DNA of 64,000 bases, taken from the NCBI GenBank assembly GCA_012064415.1, contig SSNU01000247.1:214169-278168 (forward strand), in the 5' to 3' direction. The notes beneath the pieces were generated by a model. It saw only the letters and a program-made list of their open reading frames with translations, had not been told where the DNA came from and did not search any database. The translations under genes and the position numbers were made by a program. Numbering within the stretch: position 1 is the first letter of the stretch; each line of letters opens with the position of its first letter. Of this stretch, positions 21,710 to 34,100 are shown in pieces. Source of the DNA: Gyrodactylus bullatarudis (Eukaryota > Platyhelminthes > Monogenea > Gyrodactylidea > Gyrodactylidae).

Positions 21710-24669
21710 CAATCTCTAATTAATGTCTGCAATGAATCAGAATATCATGGTAGGCCTTGTGAATTCAAGGTAAAGAAGACAACAGAACTCTATTTGAATC
21801 AGCTGATCCCTCCAGGACACGAGAAAGATATCTTTTTAGGCTTCACTTTAGATTCTGAATTCCTTCTTTCATTGTCATTTAGTCAGAAACTCTTGCTCAT
21901 ATTCTGGTCCAAACCCACTCAAAAGAATCAAAAGCTACTCAAGTACTATAGCTTTGACTTGAAATTGTCACTTGATCCTTATAATTTCATTTACTCGACA
22001 GGAGTAAAGTTTTTTCAATCCAAAAACGATCCATCTCAGTTTGTTCTATTGGTTTATGTAAGTTCAATAATAATTTTTCTCTCGTATTATACTGAAATTC
22101 AGTAACTGAATCTTTGAACTTGATCAAAAAGTTGGAAATTTCATCATTTTGAAAGCCTTTAATAAAATTCGATATTTTGATTAAAAACATAAAATGGTAA
22201 ATGGTAATTACTGACAAGTAAACATATGATACTTTCTCTCTTATTTTTATTATAATAACTAGGGCCACAAAAATATGTACGAAAAACTTCCTAAAATATG
22301 TATTTAAAATTTTGAAAATATGTATTTTCATGTAAGAAATGTTTTTTATAAATTTTGACACATTTCAAACATAATTTGGGTATTATATAAATACATTTTT
22401 ATATAATTTGGAGATAACGCTTTCAGGTCCGAGTCTATTTAATGAATTCAAACATTAAATATGAATACATAAATCATCTGAAAACTTTTTTCCACACTTT
22501 TCAATACATTTTTCCTATCTTGTTTAATTTTAGGATTTTTTCAATAAATAAGGTGAATTTAGTCAATTCTAATAAAATAACATTTGGTTCAACTTTTTTC
22601 GGGAAGATTGATAAACAAGTTAATTGATGGTGTATATCTTTTATCTATGGGATCTTTATTTCAAAAACATATAAAATATGTAAATTTGTGGCCCTAATAA
22701 TAACTTTCCATTTTAGAATAAAACTCTGGCTGAATTGAATTTGTACATGGGCATAATACCGGATTCCATGCATCAGGGGCGTTTAATAATTACAGAACCT
22801 ATTGAAATCTATCTCTCAGAATCAATCAACCTCATGAAGTTCATCTCTATCAATATTTCTCCATCCAACAATTGCATACGAGTGATTATTTCCAAGCGAG
22901 ACAAGACCATTTCAATACTCTCATTGAAACGAATAATCTTCCCAGAGTCTTCTCAATTTCTATATCCCCAAGATCAATTTTCAAAGAATGATCATTCCAC
23001 AATATCCCATTCCAAGTCTTCAGTTTTTTCTGAACACTTTGGTTTCCTTCTCTACAAATTTTGTCCCGAATGCTTGGGAATCAAGTTCAACTTATGTCCC
23101 AAGTGTCTTCTGGAGTATAGACAAGGAAAAAATTGTCTTTTCAATGACTTCAGGGACCACCTGACTGTTCTGACTAGCCATCAAAACTCTGACTTGGTCT
23201 TGAACGGAAACTATTTCAATCATGCCTGCTCTCAACAACAACATGCTCGATCCCCTGAGAGAACAAGTGTCATCTACGACAACTACTATTTGCCAATGAT
23301 CTCTGTTTGTCAGCCAATAAGCTATTTAACCAGCTTGAATAATGTCCGAGGAATATTCTGCAATTGGCTCTTAGATGTCAACAAGAGGGTTGAAGAATTC
23401 GATATGCAAGTCCTTGAGATATCCCAACTGACCGGATTGGCCCTGATATCTTTCTCCCTCAATTCTAGTTGTGAAGAGAAGCTCACTGATGCCTGTGAGA
23501 GTATGGCCTTTGAAGAGACCCTCGTTAATGTATGTTGATAAATAAATCTTGAACAGGAATCATTTGAGCTATAGAATTTATTCAAGAAGTCAATATTTTT
23601 CTCCGGGTAGTCAGGGACGTAAATTATTTTTCATGGTCCCATAATGCAATGAGAATAGAATTAGAATGCAAATTTTCGGAATAAAATAATCCATATTTGC
23701 CCTTTTTTAAATTACGAAAATTCCCAAATTTCCCAATTTTTCAAATTTGGAGCTAAAAACTTATATTGACTCTGAAGGTTTGAAACAAATAAATGCAAAT
23801 ACTTGTGATCATCTTTATACAGAGAATTCAATTATGGCCAAATACAGTGGAAAATGGAACCATTTGTATCGTTCAATTATCACGTAGAAAATTTACCCAA
23901 ATTTTAGTATCTTTTGTCTAATTTTGGTCAGCATCTAATTGCTTCAGATTTTTAGAAATCCATAGGCTCATAATTTTTATTTTTTAATAAATTCGCTTTG
24001 TTCCATCAAATAATGATGGTAGAATCTTGATTTCTATAGATAATTTTTACTGCCTGAAAAATATTTGCTTAAAATTAATTTTTTTTCACCAAATTTCAAA
24101 AATCGCCATCTTCACTTTAGATAGATTTACGAGACAGTTTTCTCTTTTAACCCTTTCGGTGCCGATGGACATATACGTACATTTTCCAATTTTTTTGAAC
24201 CTTCATAACTCTACCAGTCTGATAGGTTTCTGGATTAATTAAGGTTTAAATTGAAGCCCACAAGGTGAACTTGCATTAGTAATATTTTTGGTCAAATAAC
24301 TTGGTATCTTCATAGTTAAATTTTGGTTTTTATAAAAATTGTGAAATAGTCTCGGCACCGAAAGGGTTAACAATACAAAAGATTTTTTCTATTTTTTAGC
24401 TTGGCGAAGAAGGTGACTTTTTCACGATAACTCTACTCGCTGGTGATAAATTAAAAATACAGGCATTCGACCAAGACTCCTTATCGGATTGTGCTCAGTA
24501 CGACATCCTGGATCTTGCCATTGGTAAGTACTCAAGGAAACTCATCGTCCCGGATGAACTAGACACTTCCCAACAGTTTCACATGATGGAATACAATTTC
24601 AGTACAGATTTTGCTACCTCCCTTCAAGAACTATTCAGTCCCGATGGATCAGTTGTTGTCTATCTATGA
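21710..24669 (+). CDS. DCAF15-like protein, 5' end unresolved
   Basis: Exons 21710-22057, 22717-23529 and 24400-24669 join in phase 0 (donors GTAAGT, GTATGT; acceptors CTCAATAG, CATTTTAG, TTTTTTAG) into at least 476 aa. Near the N-terminus IFLGFTLDSEFLLSLSFS resembles the DCAF15 segment IFLGFSKCGRYVLSY. A C-PxC Cys-rich patch follows mid-protein, and EEFDMQVLEISQLTGLALIS resembles DCAF15's DYDIVILEVCPETNQVLI. The protein ends VVVYL. DCAF15 is a substrate receptor of the CUL4-DDB1 ubiquitin ligase with a divergent WD40 fold. Similarity is weak, so family assignment is moderate. No in-frame ATG exists downstream of the first acceptor in exon 1, so a start exon is missing. A piggyBac-like MITE lies in the last intron. 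Confidence 0.55.
24151..24366. mobile_element. piggyBac-like MITE with TTAA duplication
   Basis: Perfect 15-bp inverted termini CCCTTTCGGTGCCGA (24151-24165) and its complement (24352-24366) are flanked on both sides by TTAA, the piggyBac target site. The 216-bp element has no coding capacity. It sits in the last intron of the DCAF15-like gene. Confidence 0.9.
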
Positions 24670-24671
24670 CC

Positions 24672-24681
24672 AAATAAATAA
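24672..24681 (+). terminator. Poly(A) signal of DCAF15-like gene
   Basis: Overlapping AATAAA hexamers begin within a few bases of the TGA stop codon at 24667-24669. Confidence 0.55.
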
Positions 24682-24699
24682 TCTGATTATTAATTCTGA

Positions 24700-27600
24700 G
24701 ACTGTTTGAGTGCATTTCATTCTCAGCTACCTTCTTTTCTGAGTCAATGAGTGATTATGATCCTGATCTTTTTAGATAAAGTACCGCTGAAGAGGATACT
24801 TGATCATTTCAGTATTTTAATATCTGGCATCTAATAGAATTTTGCTAATATTTCATTAAAGATTCCATCAGGTCATAAGCTTTTAAACCCTCTAAGCTCT
24901 ATCCATTAGCTTTGTACTCGTGGATAGCTTAGTTTTCTTTCTGGCATTGAAAATCTAAAGTTCAGTTCAGAATTGAGATAGACATGAAGCAAGACCTTTG
25001 GAAAGATGTATGGATATTATCAGAGAAAGAAGAAAACAAGCCCCTCTATCATCAAAAATGAGCTCAATGCTTGCAAAGACACATACAATCACTTCACTGA
25101 TAGAATTCTTTATTGATTTTTAATTAGAGGTGTAATTACAAAACAAAGTGATCTTAGACATGGACTATTTGTTACTACTAACAGGTAATCATAATTATAT
25201 CAAGACTAAATAATAATATATGAAACATTCACCTAGGGGGGAAGGCGATGAAAGTTTATTTGTGATTTTTATTTTATTCATAAACAAATCTAATATAATT
25301 TAGTGTTATGAATTATGAGAAAATTTGCTTAATAGTAGATTAACTATAGAAGAATTATAATTTTTACTTTAAAATCAAATATTTTGCTTGTAATTATTAT
25401 CTTGTAGGTATCCAAACACGAATTCTTTCTTGTCATGAGTCAAAAACCACTCTCATTGGTTGTTTTGCTCTCGGCCAATGAAATAGAAGAATACCTAATT
25501 CATTTAAAGAAACATCATTTGTAAGCATGATTTTACAATAAAAATTTACCCAATATCGGTGTGTGTGTCTCTCTCTCTGACGTCGTATCTATCCATAAAT
25601 TTCACCTATTTTACTTTTGGATATGTCCTGTTTGGTATAGTCGGCACCTTTCAAAAATATCGAAATGCTCATGGATTCTATGTTTACGTGTGAGTTTTTC
25701 TTCATATCCTTTCATGTATTTTTACCCTGAGAAAAATCTCTGAGGTGCATTCATTAATAATAATAATTAGATTCGGAAGCTATTTTCTATAAAATTTTTT
25801 AAATTCTTGCATTCAATGCCGAATAAATTTTTGTCTAAAATAAGAGGGAGGGGGCCCATAAAATAAGTTCATAACAACCGTGCTATGTCATTTAAATATT
25901 TTGGAAATTTCCCTACGACAACACAGAAAAAAGTCAAATGTGAGTCATGAGTTGTGTGTGTCTGTGTGTGTGCCACCCTCTCCAAAGTATTAAAATGGCC
26001 ATTCCTCTCTTAGTCTCTCTCCACTTAGTCTTTTATGGATTATTAACAATTGACGAGTAAATTATATTCGTATAAGAAGAAACAAGCCCCTTTTGTTCCA
26101 GAAAAAAATATGAAGGCTCATTCATTTTCTCTTCTACGGTCAAATTTACGTTTTTTTTTTGTTCGAAAAAAAATTCGATAATCTCTTATATTTTTCAAAA
26201 GTTCAAAAGAATATTCATTACACAGTGGAAAAACCAAATAAATCTTAACCAGACCTACAACCTTATCGATGCCCTGACTTTTTTGTTTTCAATCTTTATT
26301 AGACGCTAAATTTAATTAGATACAACTTTTTGGTGCATTGACATTTGTTTTCGAGTTATTCAATGACAGTCAAAAATCCATTTTAAAAATAGGTATGTCT
26401 CAATCTAGACTCACCATTCCGTAAAAGAAAAAAATGATGTTTTCATTCAAAATTTTATAAATATTTTAACTTGGGATTATTTTTTCAATCTTATTCATTA
26501 ATAGTACTATTACGAATTCTCAATTTAAATATTTCATTCAAAATTATCAGAATTAACATTTTAGTTTTTTTTTAATTAGTATTTAATTTTATTCAGTAAT
26601 TATATTGTAGATACTATTATTCAAACTTTTATCATTAATTCATGTATGTACAATGTATAAGTAAAATTCATTGAAAGAACTATTTGTATCCTGAGTCTCT
26701 TCTAATACTACTAGCTAGTAATAATGACAAGTCTGTTCATCCATCATTCGGATTATTAGCTGCCGTCATGTAGGCAGATTACATAAAATTGTAGAGAGAT
26801 TTATTCCACTGAAATAATAATAACTATCCCAATTTGTTTTCCCTCTCCCAGTTTCAAGAATACCATATCTACTCTCTGCAGGCTTATCTATTTTCAAGAA
26901 ATACACTTGGAATTTCCCTTGTTATGAGATAATTGTTTCCTTACGTCTTGTTTCTTCCACAACTTGATTTACACTTTAGAATATTATAATTATCTCTCCT
27001 ATTTAGTGTCAAGAAGAGAAGCTTTGGCGTGAATTTTTCTAAATTAACCTCATCTTAATCCCCTCTATAGTACTTGACAAAGTTTTTAATTATTTTTTAT
27101 ACCTATCAAAATACACTTGAATCAATGAGCTACCTTCGTGAGACTGGAAAGCCCCAGGAATGTGTAGCAACAATAAAATATCATTTGATAAGGAATAAAG
27201 CCTTACTCATTCATAACCTCTATGGAGGAATGCAATACCTTACACAGATAGGAAAGGCATTTAAATCAATTTGATTTATATTATGTATCAAAAGCATTTC
27301 CTAAAGAAATGTATAGACTTGAATAACGAGTTGAATACGCGTGCCTGTGAAGAGAAAGATTACAGGGAGTGAGACAGGGGAGGAGTTGCTAGAATAAATA
27401 TAAAAAAATAACAACAACTAAAGCCTTGTATCAGATTTATTTTTGAATAAGAAGCAAATGGGAACAGTACAGTTTCTGTTATCTGAATCATTATGTACTA
27501 ATTTCATACTCTGTGTGTATATGAATCATAGGCATCAGAGCAACATGCGAACAACACTTGTTCATCACCTCTATGAAACAAGGGGAGGGAGGATGGATGG

Positions 27601-28170
27601 GAAATAAAGGCCAATTCCTTACTCCTTCTTACAGAATTACAGACACTCTCCGTTTGCACTTCACTATAAAAACTAAACTGTAAAATTGCTTTTGATGTGT
27701 ATCTATGTTTATTATCATATTCATTTCATCAGTTGATAAAAGACAAAAGGGCTATCTAGATATGTTGATATCCATGAGATTTATTTAAAAAGAGTCGTAT
27801 CAAGTAAAATTCTCATATCAATGACTAATGCAAAAGTAAAAGAGAAACATGCTGAAACAAATTGGGACACTTGTCATTTTACATGTCTATTAGATAAAAA
27901 ATATCCCAACTTTTGATAAGGAATTTGTGAATACAATTACAAATCGAGAATTAGCCTTTAGCTTCCAGTGAAAATTAATTGGCCATCAATTAATGCAACT
28001 CTCTAATTCAATTAACATCAAAGGTAGCGAGGAAATAACTCGAGAATCCATCAAACTGTTCGAGAAAAACTATGATAGATTTGAGAGAACTACCTCCTGC
28101 CTGCCAGTTTCCTTCTTATCATCAATCTCAATTTGAAAAATTGCCAATTTCTCTAAATCATATTTTGTTT
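24700..28170. other. Intergenic stretch, probably with a missing first exon
   Basis: No recognisable protein. It should contain the promoter and start exon of the membrane-protein gene that follows, whose first visible exon begins mid-codon. One exon-like piece is at 25408-25520. A frame at 27074-27274 has no recognisable domain. Confidence 0.45.
25408..25520 (+). other. Exon-like open segment, unassigned
   Basis: Bounded by an acceptor-like TTATCTTGTAG and a donor GTAAGC, this 113-nt segment has one open frame through it, with an internal ATG at 25435 (MSQKPLSLVVLLSANEIEEY). It ends in phase 2, which does not fit the next visible exon at 28173 (needs phase 1). It may be an exon of another transcript or chance. 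Confidence 0.2.
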
Positions 28171-28172
28171 AG

Positions 28173-31100
28173 TTCTCCGCATTGGAATTGTGGTAATCCT
28201 GCTAGGTTGGTCTCTAGCCAATGGGCAGTCGAATCTGGACGATATGCTCAATAGTTTTGGGAACCTACCTGACCTCGTAGACGAGAGTGAAGAGATCAAA
28301 GATCAGAAAAACTTGGAGAAACTCCAACCCCCCTCTATATCCCTACAGGTTTTGGTGGATATGAAAAAGTTTCAGATAATCTGTTCAGTTGACAAGAATT
28401 CCAAGAGGTCGCCCATTTCTACAACTTGTCCTCTGGCCAATGGGACAACGCCCGGCTCAAGATGCTTCGAGGAATGTCTTAGAGTCTGCACTGAAGAAAA
28501 CTGCAATGATAACCCCCTATTGAATCAGATTAGTTGTAGGAAAGAGGTCAAAGATAATGCCTACCAGTGAGTCCAATTATTTCCACAAAATAATCCAAGT
28601 ATACATCTTAGGCTGTGGGATATACTGCCTAGGCACATAGAATAAAATAAATGTAGATAAACTTTGTAATATTTTAACACATTAACTTCATTAGAGCGGA
28701 ATATTTTTCTACAAAAAGTCTTGCCTTCTATTTGTATCTGTTATTGCAATTATTTATGTAATAAAAATATTTTACACCACTGTGAATAACTTTTACGGTC
28801 GGACATTTTCCAAATTCAAATACTAATAACCTAATCTTGGCTAGATTAAATTTTTTTCGAAAATTAATTTGTATTCCCAACTATCCGGAGAGAAATATTG
28901 AGTTTTTTTCTGTCATTGATGGTAGTTTCTCATTCTTCATATCAACAGCTAGCTCTCTTTATTTTTGGAGATTAATCTTTACTCTTCCGGAATGCGAGAA
29001 AGACTAAAATCCAAGTATCACATGATACATATAATTCTATCCCCTCAAAAACTATCACTAATTATAAAGTTATCTTTACTCCCCCCCCACCCAATCCCCT
29101 CCTCAGAATCAATAAGCATTAGATATCCCATTATAAAATTCTATACACATACTCAAATGTCTTTTTTTCACTTAATTCAATTAAAAATCATCTAATGAAT
29201 GACTCAGGGGTAAAAAATACCTCCCCAGGTCAAATCTCCAATACAGGTCTGGGAGGGGAAAAATCAAGACTGTGAATTATCCAGTGTCAAATATTTGTTA
29301 GATTTAAAGGATGAAAATCTTGCTAATATAGGAGATGATATTTCTGTCGGTGTCGTTCAGTCCGGCGTCCGTCCTCAGGCCTAATTTTCTACTACTTTTA
29401 TTACATTGAACTGGCTTTCTTTTTTTGGAAACCAATTCAAAAGGGCACTCCGATCTGAGAAAAAAATCGAAAACAATTTTCAATAGGCTTCTTAAAATTT
29501 GAGTTTCAAGGTGTGAGAAGGATCAAAATTTATTTTTCAGCGTCACCAATAGACAAAGAAACCAATAATCACTATTCCATTTTTGAAAGAATCATCAATT
29601 TATTTATTAAAAATGCTTTGGAAATGGAAAGCAGACTTTTGCATGATAATGAAGTGTTTCCAAACATCTCAACGACTATTTTTGTTTTCTTTGTCTAATG
29701 GGGGTCCTGAGAAGTAAATCGAAAAAAATACTATGCATACTTTTTTATAAAAAAATTTTTATCCCTTGATATAAACTTGTTCAAATCCATTTTTTCCTAT
29801 TCACTCTGGTAATTCCTTATTTCTTCCCAACTTATTCATTACAAGTCAATTATTAGGCATAGTGTAACGACATCACGATTTGTCAATCCTTAGCAAGTGT
29901 GAATTTTGAAAATAATTTTCCTCATAATCCATACTCTGATAAATAAATAATCAGCCAGGTGCCCAAATAGATTTGAATTCAGACGTTTTTCGCGCGCAAG
30001 ATTCTCGCAAAGATAAGATGATGCAAATTGAAATAAAGCGCTTCTTATTTTGCCGTTCTCTCTTCAGATCTTCACAATTGATTAGATATTTTTAGATATT
30101 ACAAGAGAATAGTATTCTTCCTTTATCTTTTTTTTTAATTAGACAATGCATGCTAGGTTTTAAATTTAGCTCCTCTGCATATTCACTCAGGCTGTTACAT
30201 TACATCCGATGGCCTCTCCTTTAGTTGACGAGTCATAGGACAGACCAAACTTTTCTAGGATAAACTTCAAGCCTTTGTAGAATAAAAGGATTCCTTCGGG
30301 CGAACATATGCATTTTTCAACATTTTGCTCTTCTTCATATTCTAATGATTCCGTTATACTACTACTTTGTTTTCTAAATTTTTTTCATCTTTTTTCACAC
30401 CGCAAATACCTTGGTTATTTCATATTTTTTTCAAGAGAAAAAGTATTGATGGGCCTGTCAATCAGGAGGGCATCAATTCATCTTCCATAAAAAAAACAAG
30501 AGGGTTCCCTCCCCTTAATTTTTTTATTTATTTTTTTTATTATGATGATTAAACATAAAAAATTGAATAAATTCAGTGTGTACCTTGGTAAATCTGGAGG
30601 GATTTGAAAGAGGTTACAGCCCCCATAAAAATTCATCAACAATTCATCTTCAACCTCGAAATAAACCTAACCTAGATAGATAAAACCCCTTTTTTTGTAG
30701 AATTATCTGGAGTGGTAGCACCCAAATGATGGAAGCCACCGGTAAGTGGACCTGCTCGTATGCCGGAACAAAGAAGGACATTGAAATTGACCTGTCACCC
30801 TATTCAACAACATCAACCTCCACTACGACAACCGCCAGGCCATCCTCTTCGGATAAATCATCACCCCTAACAACTCCAGATCCCCGCAAGGTCTCTAACA
30901 GGTTACCAGGGAATCAGGGACCATTTTTGAATTCCAAGTTTAACCTCATCGATCCCACCAGTGTCTTTGGAAGGAAACCTGCCAAGGACAACTTCTTACC
31001 CGGATTCTTCAAGGGTAATTTTCATTGTCAACGCATTTAAATGATTTGATAAATTAAATAACAAATGCATCATTTCTTTTCGTGTTTGTCACGTTATCTC

Positions 31101-34100
31101 GAAGCATAAATTCTCTTTGATTGTGTTTCTCGAACCCTTCTGAATCTCTTTGAAATGTTCATATCTTCTTCAGGGTTTTGAAAGTAACTAATATAATAAG
31201 TGCAATTTTAATTTTAATATCTCGCTATATTGGATCACATGTTCCTTCACAATTAAGCATTTATCAAGTTCAATTTTTATTTTATAATTCAAACATTTTT
31301 TATCTATTTAAAAAAATTAAATAAATAAATTTTTGAACTAACCTGTGATGAATTCAAGAGAGAATGGGGTCCCTATTTGAGTGATGCCAAATGCCCTTCT
31401 GACGATTAAGCATTTTAATCTCATGGGAGAAAATTATCCTTTTCAGGCTTGTATATCAAAAATCTGTCTGAATAAATAAATGAGCGAAATACCTGTTACA
31501 CAGCTATTTTCCTGTGTCAAAATATTATTATTATTATGGTCTAGACTACTACACCTGGTTTCTCCAAAACATTTTCATTTAAACCCCTTGATATATATCA
31601 TGCCTCAGATTAACCAATCAATAATTCTCTGTGATCAAATCAAAAATTATTTTTCGGTATTAAAAAAAGAACAATTAATATCTCAAAATATAGTACCCAT
31701 CTTTTTCCAGAAGTGATGACTCAAGACTTTTTTTAGCTTATCAGAAATGATGTTGTAATAGAAACATATACTAAATATTAATTTACTGGTATTTAGTGTT
31801 AATCATTTACATTCCTTCTAACAACTCCTCCTCTCTCTCTCTCTCACCCCCCCCCACAACTCAAAGATGAATCAAAATTATAGAAATGTACTACAGGAAG
31901 GCCTCAAAACAATTCCATTACAATAGTATATAACGTCTCTCAATCGGTTATACGCTTGCTATATGATATAGAATGAGGAATTTTCACGTGTGCTATGACC
32001 GTATCTATACAGACATCTGATAAAATTACTGAATGAGACCTTTTTAGAATTCCCCAAACGTATAAATTAACAGGCTTTCCTCTTTTTATTATCGTTTCTC
32101 TATTTCTTATTTTGGTCATAAAAATTCTGATGATGATTCTGATAAGGTCAGAGAGAGAGAGCTTCAGAGTAAGGCGACTTCCCCGAATACGTATCATCAC
32201 ATAAATACACACATTTAACTAATTAGCATAAGAAAACCCTTTCCATTTCTTTTTGTATACTATGATGGAATGTTGAGAAGAATACAAGTGTCTTTGTAAT
32301 TAATTCAATAATTCTATCTAGTTGACTCTCTCATTACGACTCATCAATCTCTCGAGATAACCAAGAATAATTTCATGGTGTTTTTCTTTTCTATAGTTAA
32401 TAATTCATAATGTAATATATATTTTGTCAGCAAATTTATTTATTCATCTATTCTCATGTGTAACTTACTTTTGAGGTATTTATTTATCATCTTATCTTAA
32501 TTATTATTCCAGAATTGCATTTGACAAAGCCCATTCTCGTCATTGGCCTCTTGGCACTACTTCTCCTCTCCATTGTGGTCAATGTTGCATTTTGCATACG
32601 ATGTCTCCTTATGCGTAAATATCTACGTAAGTCTCTATATATTCTTTATTATATCAATTACTCATAAAAAATATCCTTGGTCCACATATTCGTATTAGGT
32701 CATAGAAACAATACCCAATTTTTACTTTACTTTTAAACATTAAAAGTTTTAGGCACTTCAATAAAGTTAATTAGGTCTATTATATATTGTGATAAAAAAT
32801 AATAATAACCCAAAAATAATCAGAAGTTCAATAAATCCAAACTCTTCTCGTTTCTTAATTTGAAGTAGAGGCGTGACGTCTTGGCATGACTAAACGAAAT
32901 ATTTGATTTCCCACGTCACACATGAAATGATGAATTAATGTGGTACATTCTGATTGGTTTGAATATTTCTAACCAACCAAATTAAAGCAATTTACCCCTG
33001 TACCACCTGACGTGGTATTGATTTCTCATCCTATTGTATATCATTAAAAGTACAAATAGATAGATTAACTCTAAATTGTAAGATGTTATAACTCTGAACC
33101 CTAGGGTCCAAAGGAAAATCTGAATAGCCTAGATATGTTTAATCTACCTCACTACTGAACAACCTCAAATTTCATTCAGAGACTTGGTTTCCAGCCAGAT
33201 TCTGAGTCAAATAGAGAATGTTACATCTCTCTCTTTTGTTGGTGGTAACCAGGGATTAATAATCCTAATCTCCTGTTTTGTTACAGTTTCATTTAGTCAA
33301 GATGAAAAGAATAATGAATTGAATATAAAAAGCATTCTATAATTCAATACTACTGGCTTATTGTAGAGCTACCTCTCCCTACCTCAAGCTAGCCAAAAAC
33401 ACTTTGACTTGTGACTTGTTTAAAAATTCTTCCTCAACCTGTCTTCACATATATTTTCCTAGGAATTCTTCTTTCGCCAGTGTTTAATGTTTTTTCTTTT
33501 ACCTCTAAATCGAATCTTGCTTGATTTTTTCCACTTCCATATTTATTCGAATGGCAATAAATAATAGAAAAATTAGCACAAGACAGTTTGAATTCGTTGT
33601 CGTTGGAAATATTTTTAGGAACTGTCATCAAAATGGCTTCCTGATTTATTTCATGGCTTAGTCATGTTCACTTTCCTCATCTCTCTGACCTATTTCTGTT
33701 ATAACAAACTCCGTTCATTAGCAAATTGCATCATGATCTACCCAACTCCATATAATTAACCAAATACTGATGAATTTTCACAAGACCTGCTGTTTTTAAA
33801 GGATCTAGATTCATCGAAATTCGACTTTTTCTCAATCTCGAGGTTTAATTTCAAAAACAGAGTGGGAAGGGTTAATTGACCCTGAATGTGTATGAATTTG
33901 TATCAAATATCATTAACCCTTCATGTCCAATTGTTCCACCATTGGAACACAACACTTGCTCGAGCGATTAGAAAGGAAAAAACTGAAAGAAAACTCAACA
34001 TTAGTAGCAAATAATGAAAAGAAAAGGGTCACATATAGGCCAGGGTAGTATGAACAGATTTTGACCAAATTTAGCAATTTTTATGCATTCAAAAGAACCA

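Noticed and set aside
24531..24540. GGTAAGTACT, a strong donor-like site inside the last DCAF15-like exon
   Set aside because: The frame continues through it to a natural stop and no acceptor with coding sequence follows; probably an unused site.
27074..27274. 66-aa frame upstream of the membrane-protein gene
   Set aside because: Considered as the missing start exon, but there is no signal sequence and no donor in the needed phase.
31834..31855. CT and C runs near 31.84 kb and C runs near 29.08, 61.03 and 61.65 kb as regulatory or origin signals
   Set aside because: Ordinary simple repeats without other supporting structure.
34020..34060. Another Penelope fragment
   Set aside because: A short stretch resembles the GIY-YIG remnant's end at 39.99 kb, but about 25 bp of similarity is too little to call.
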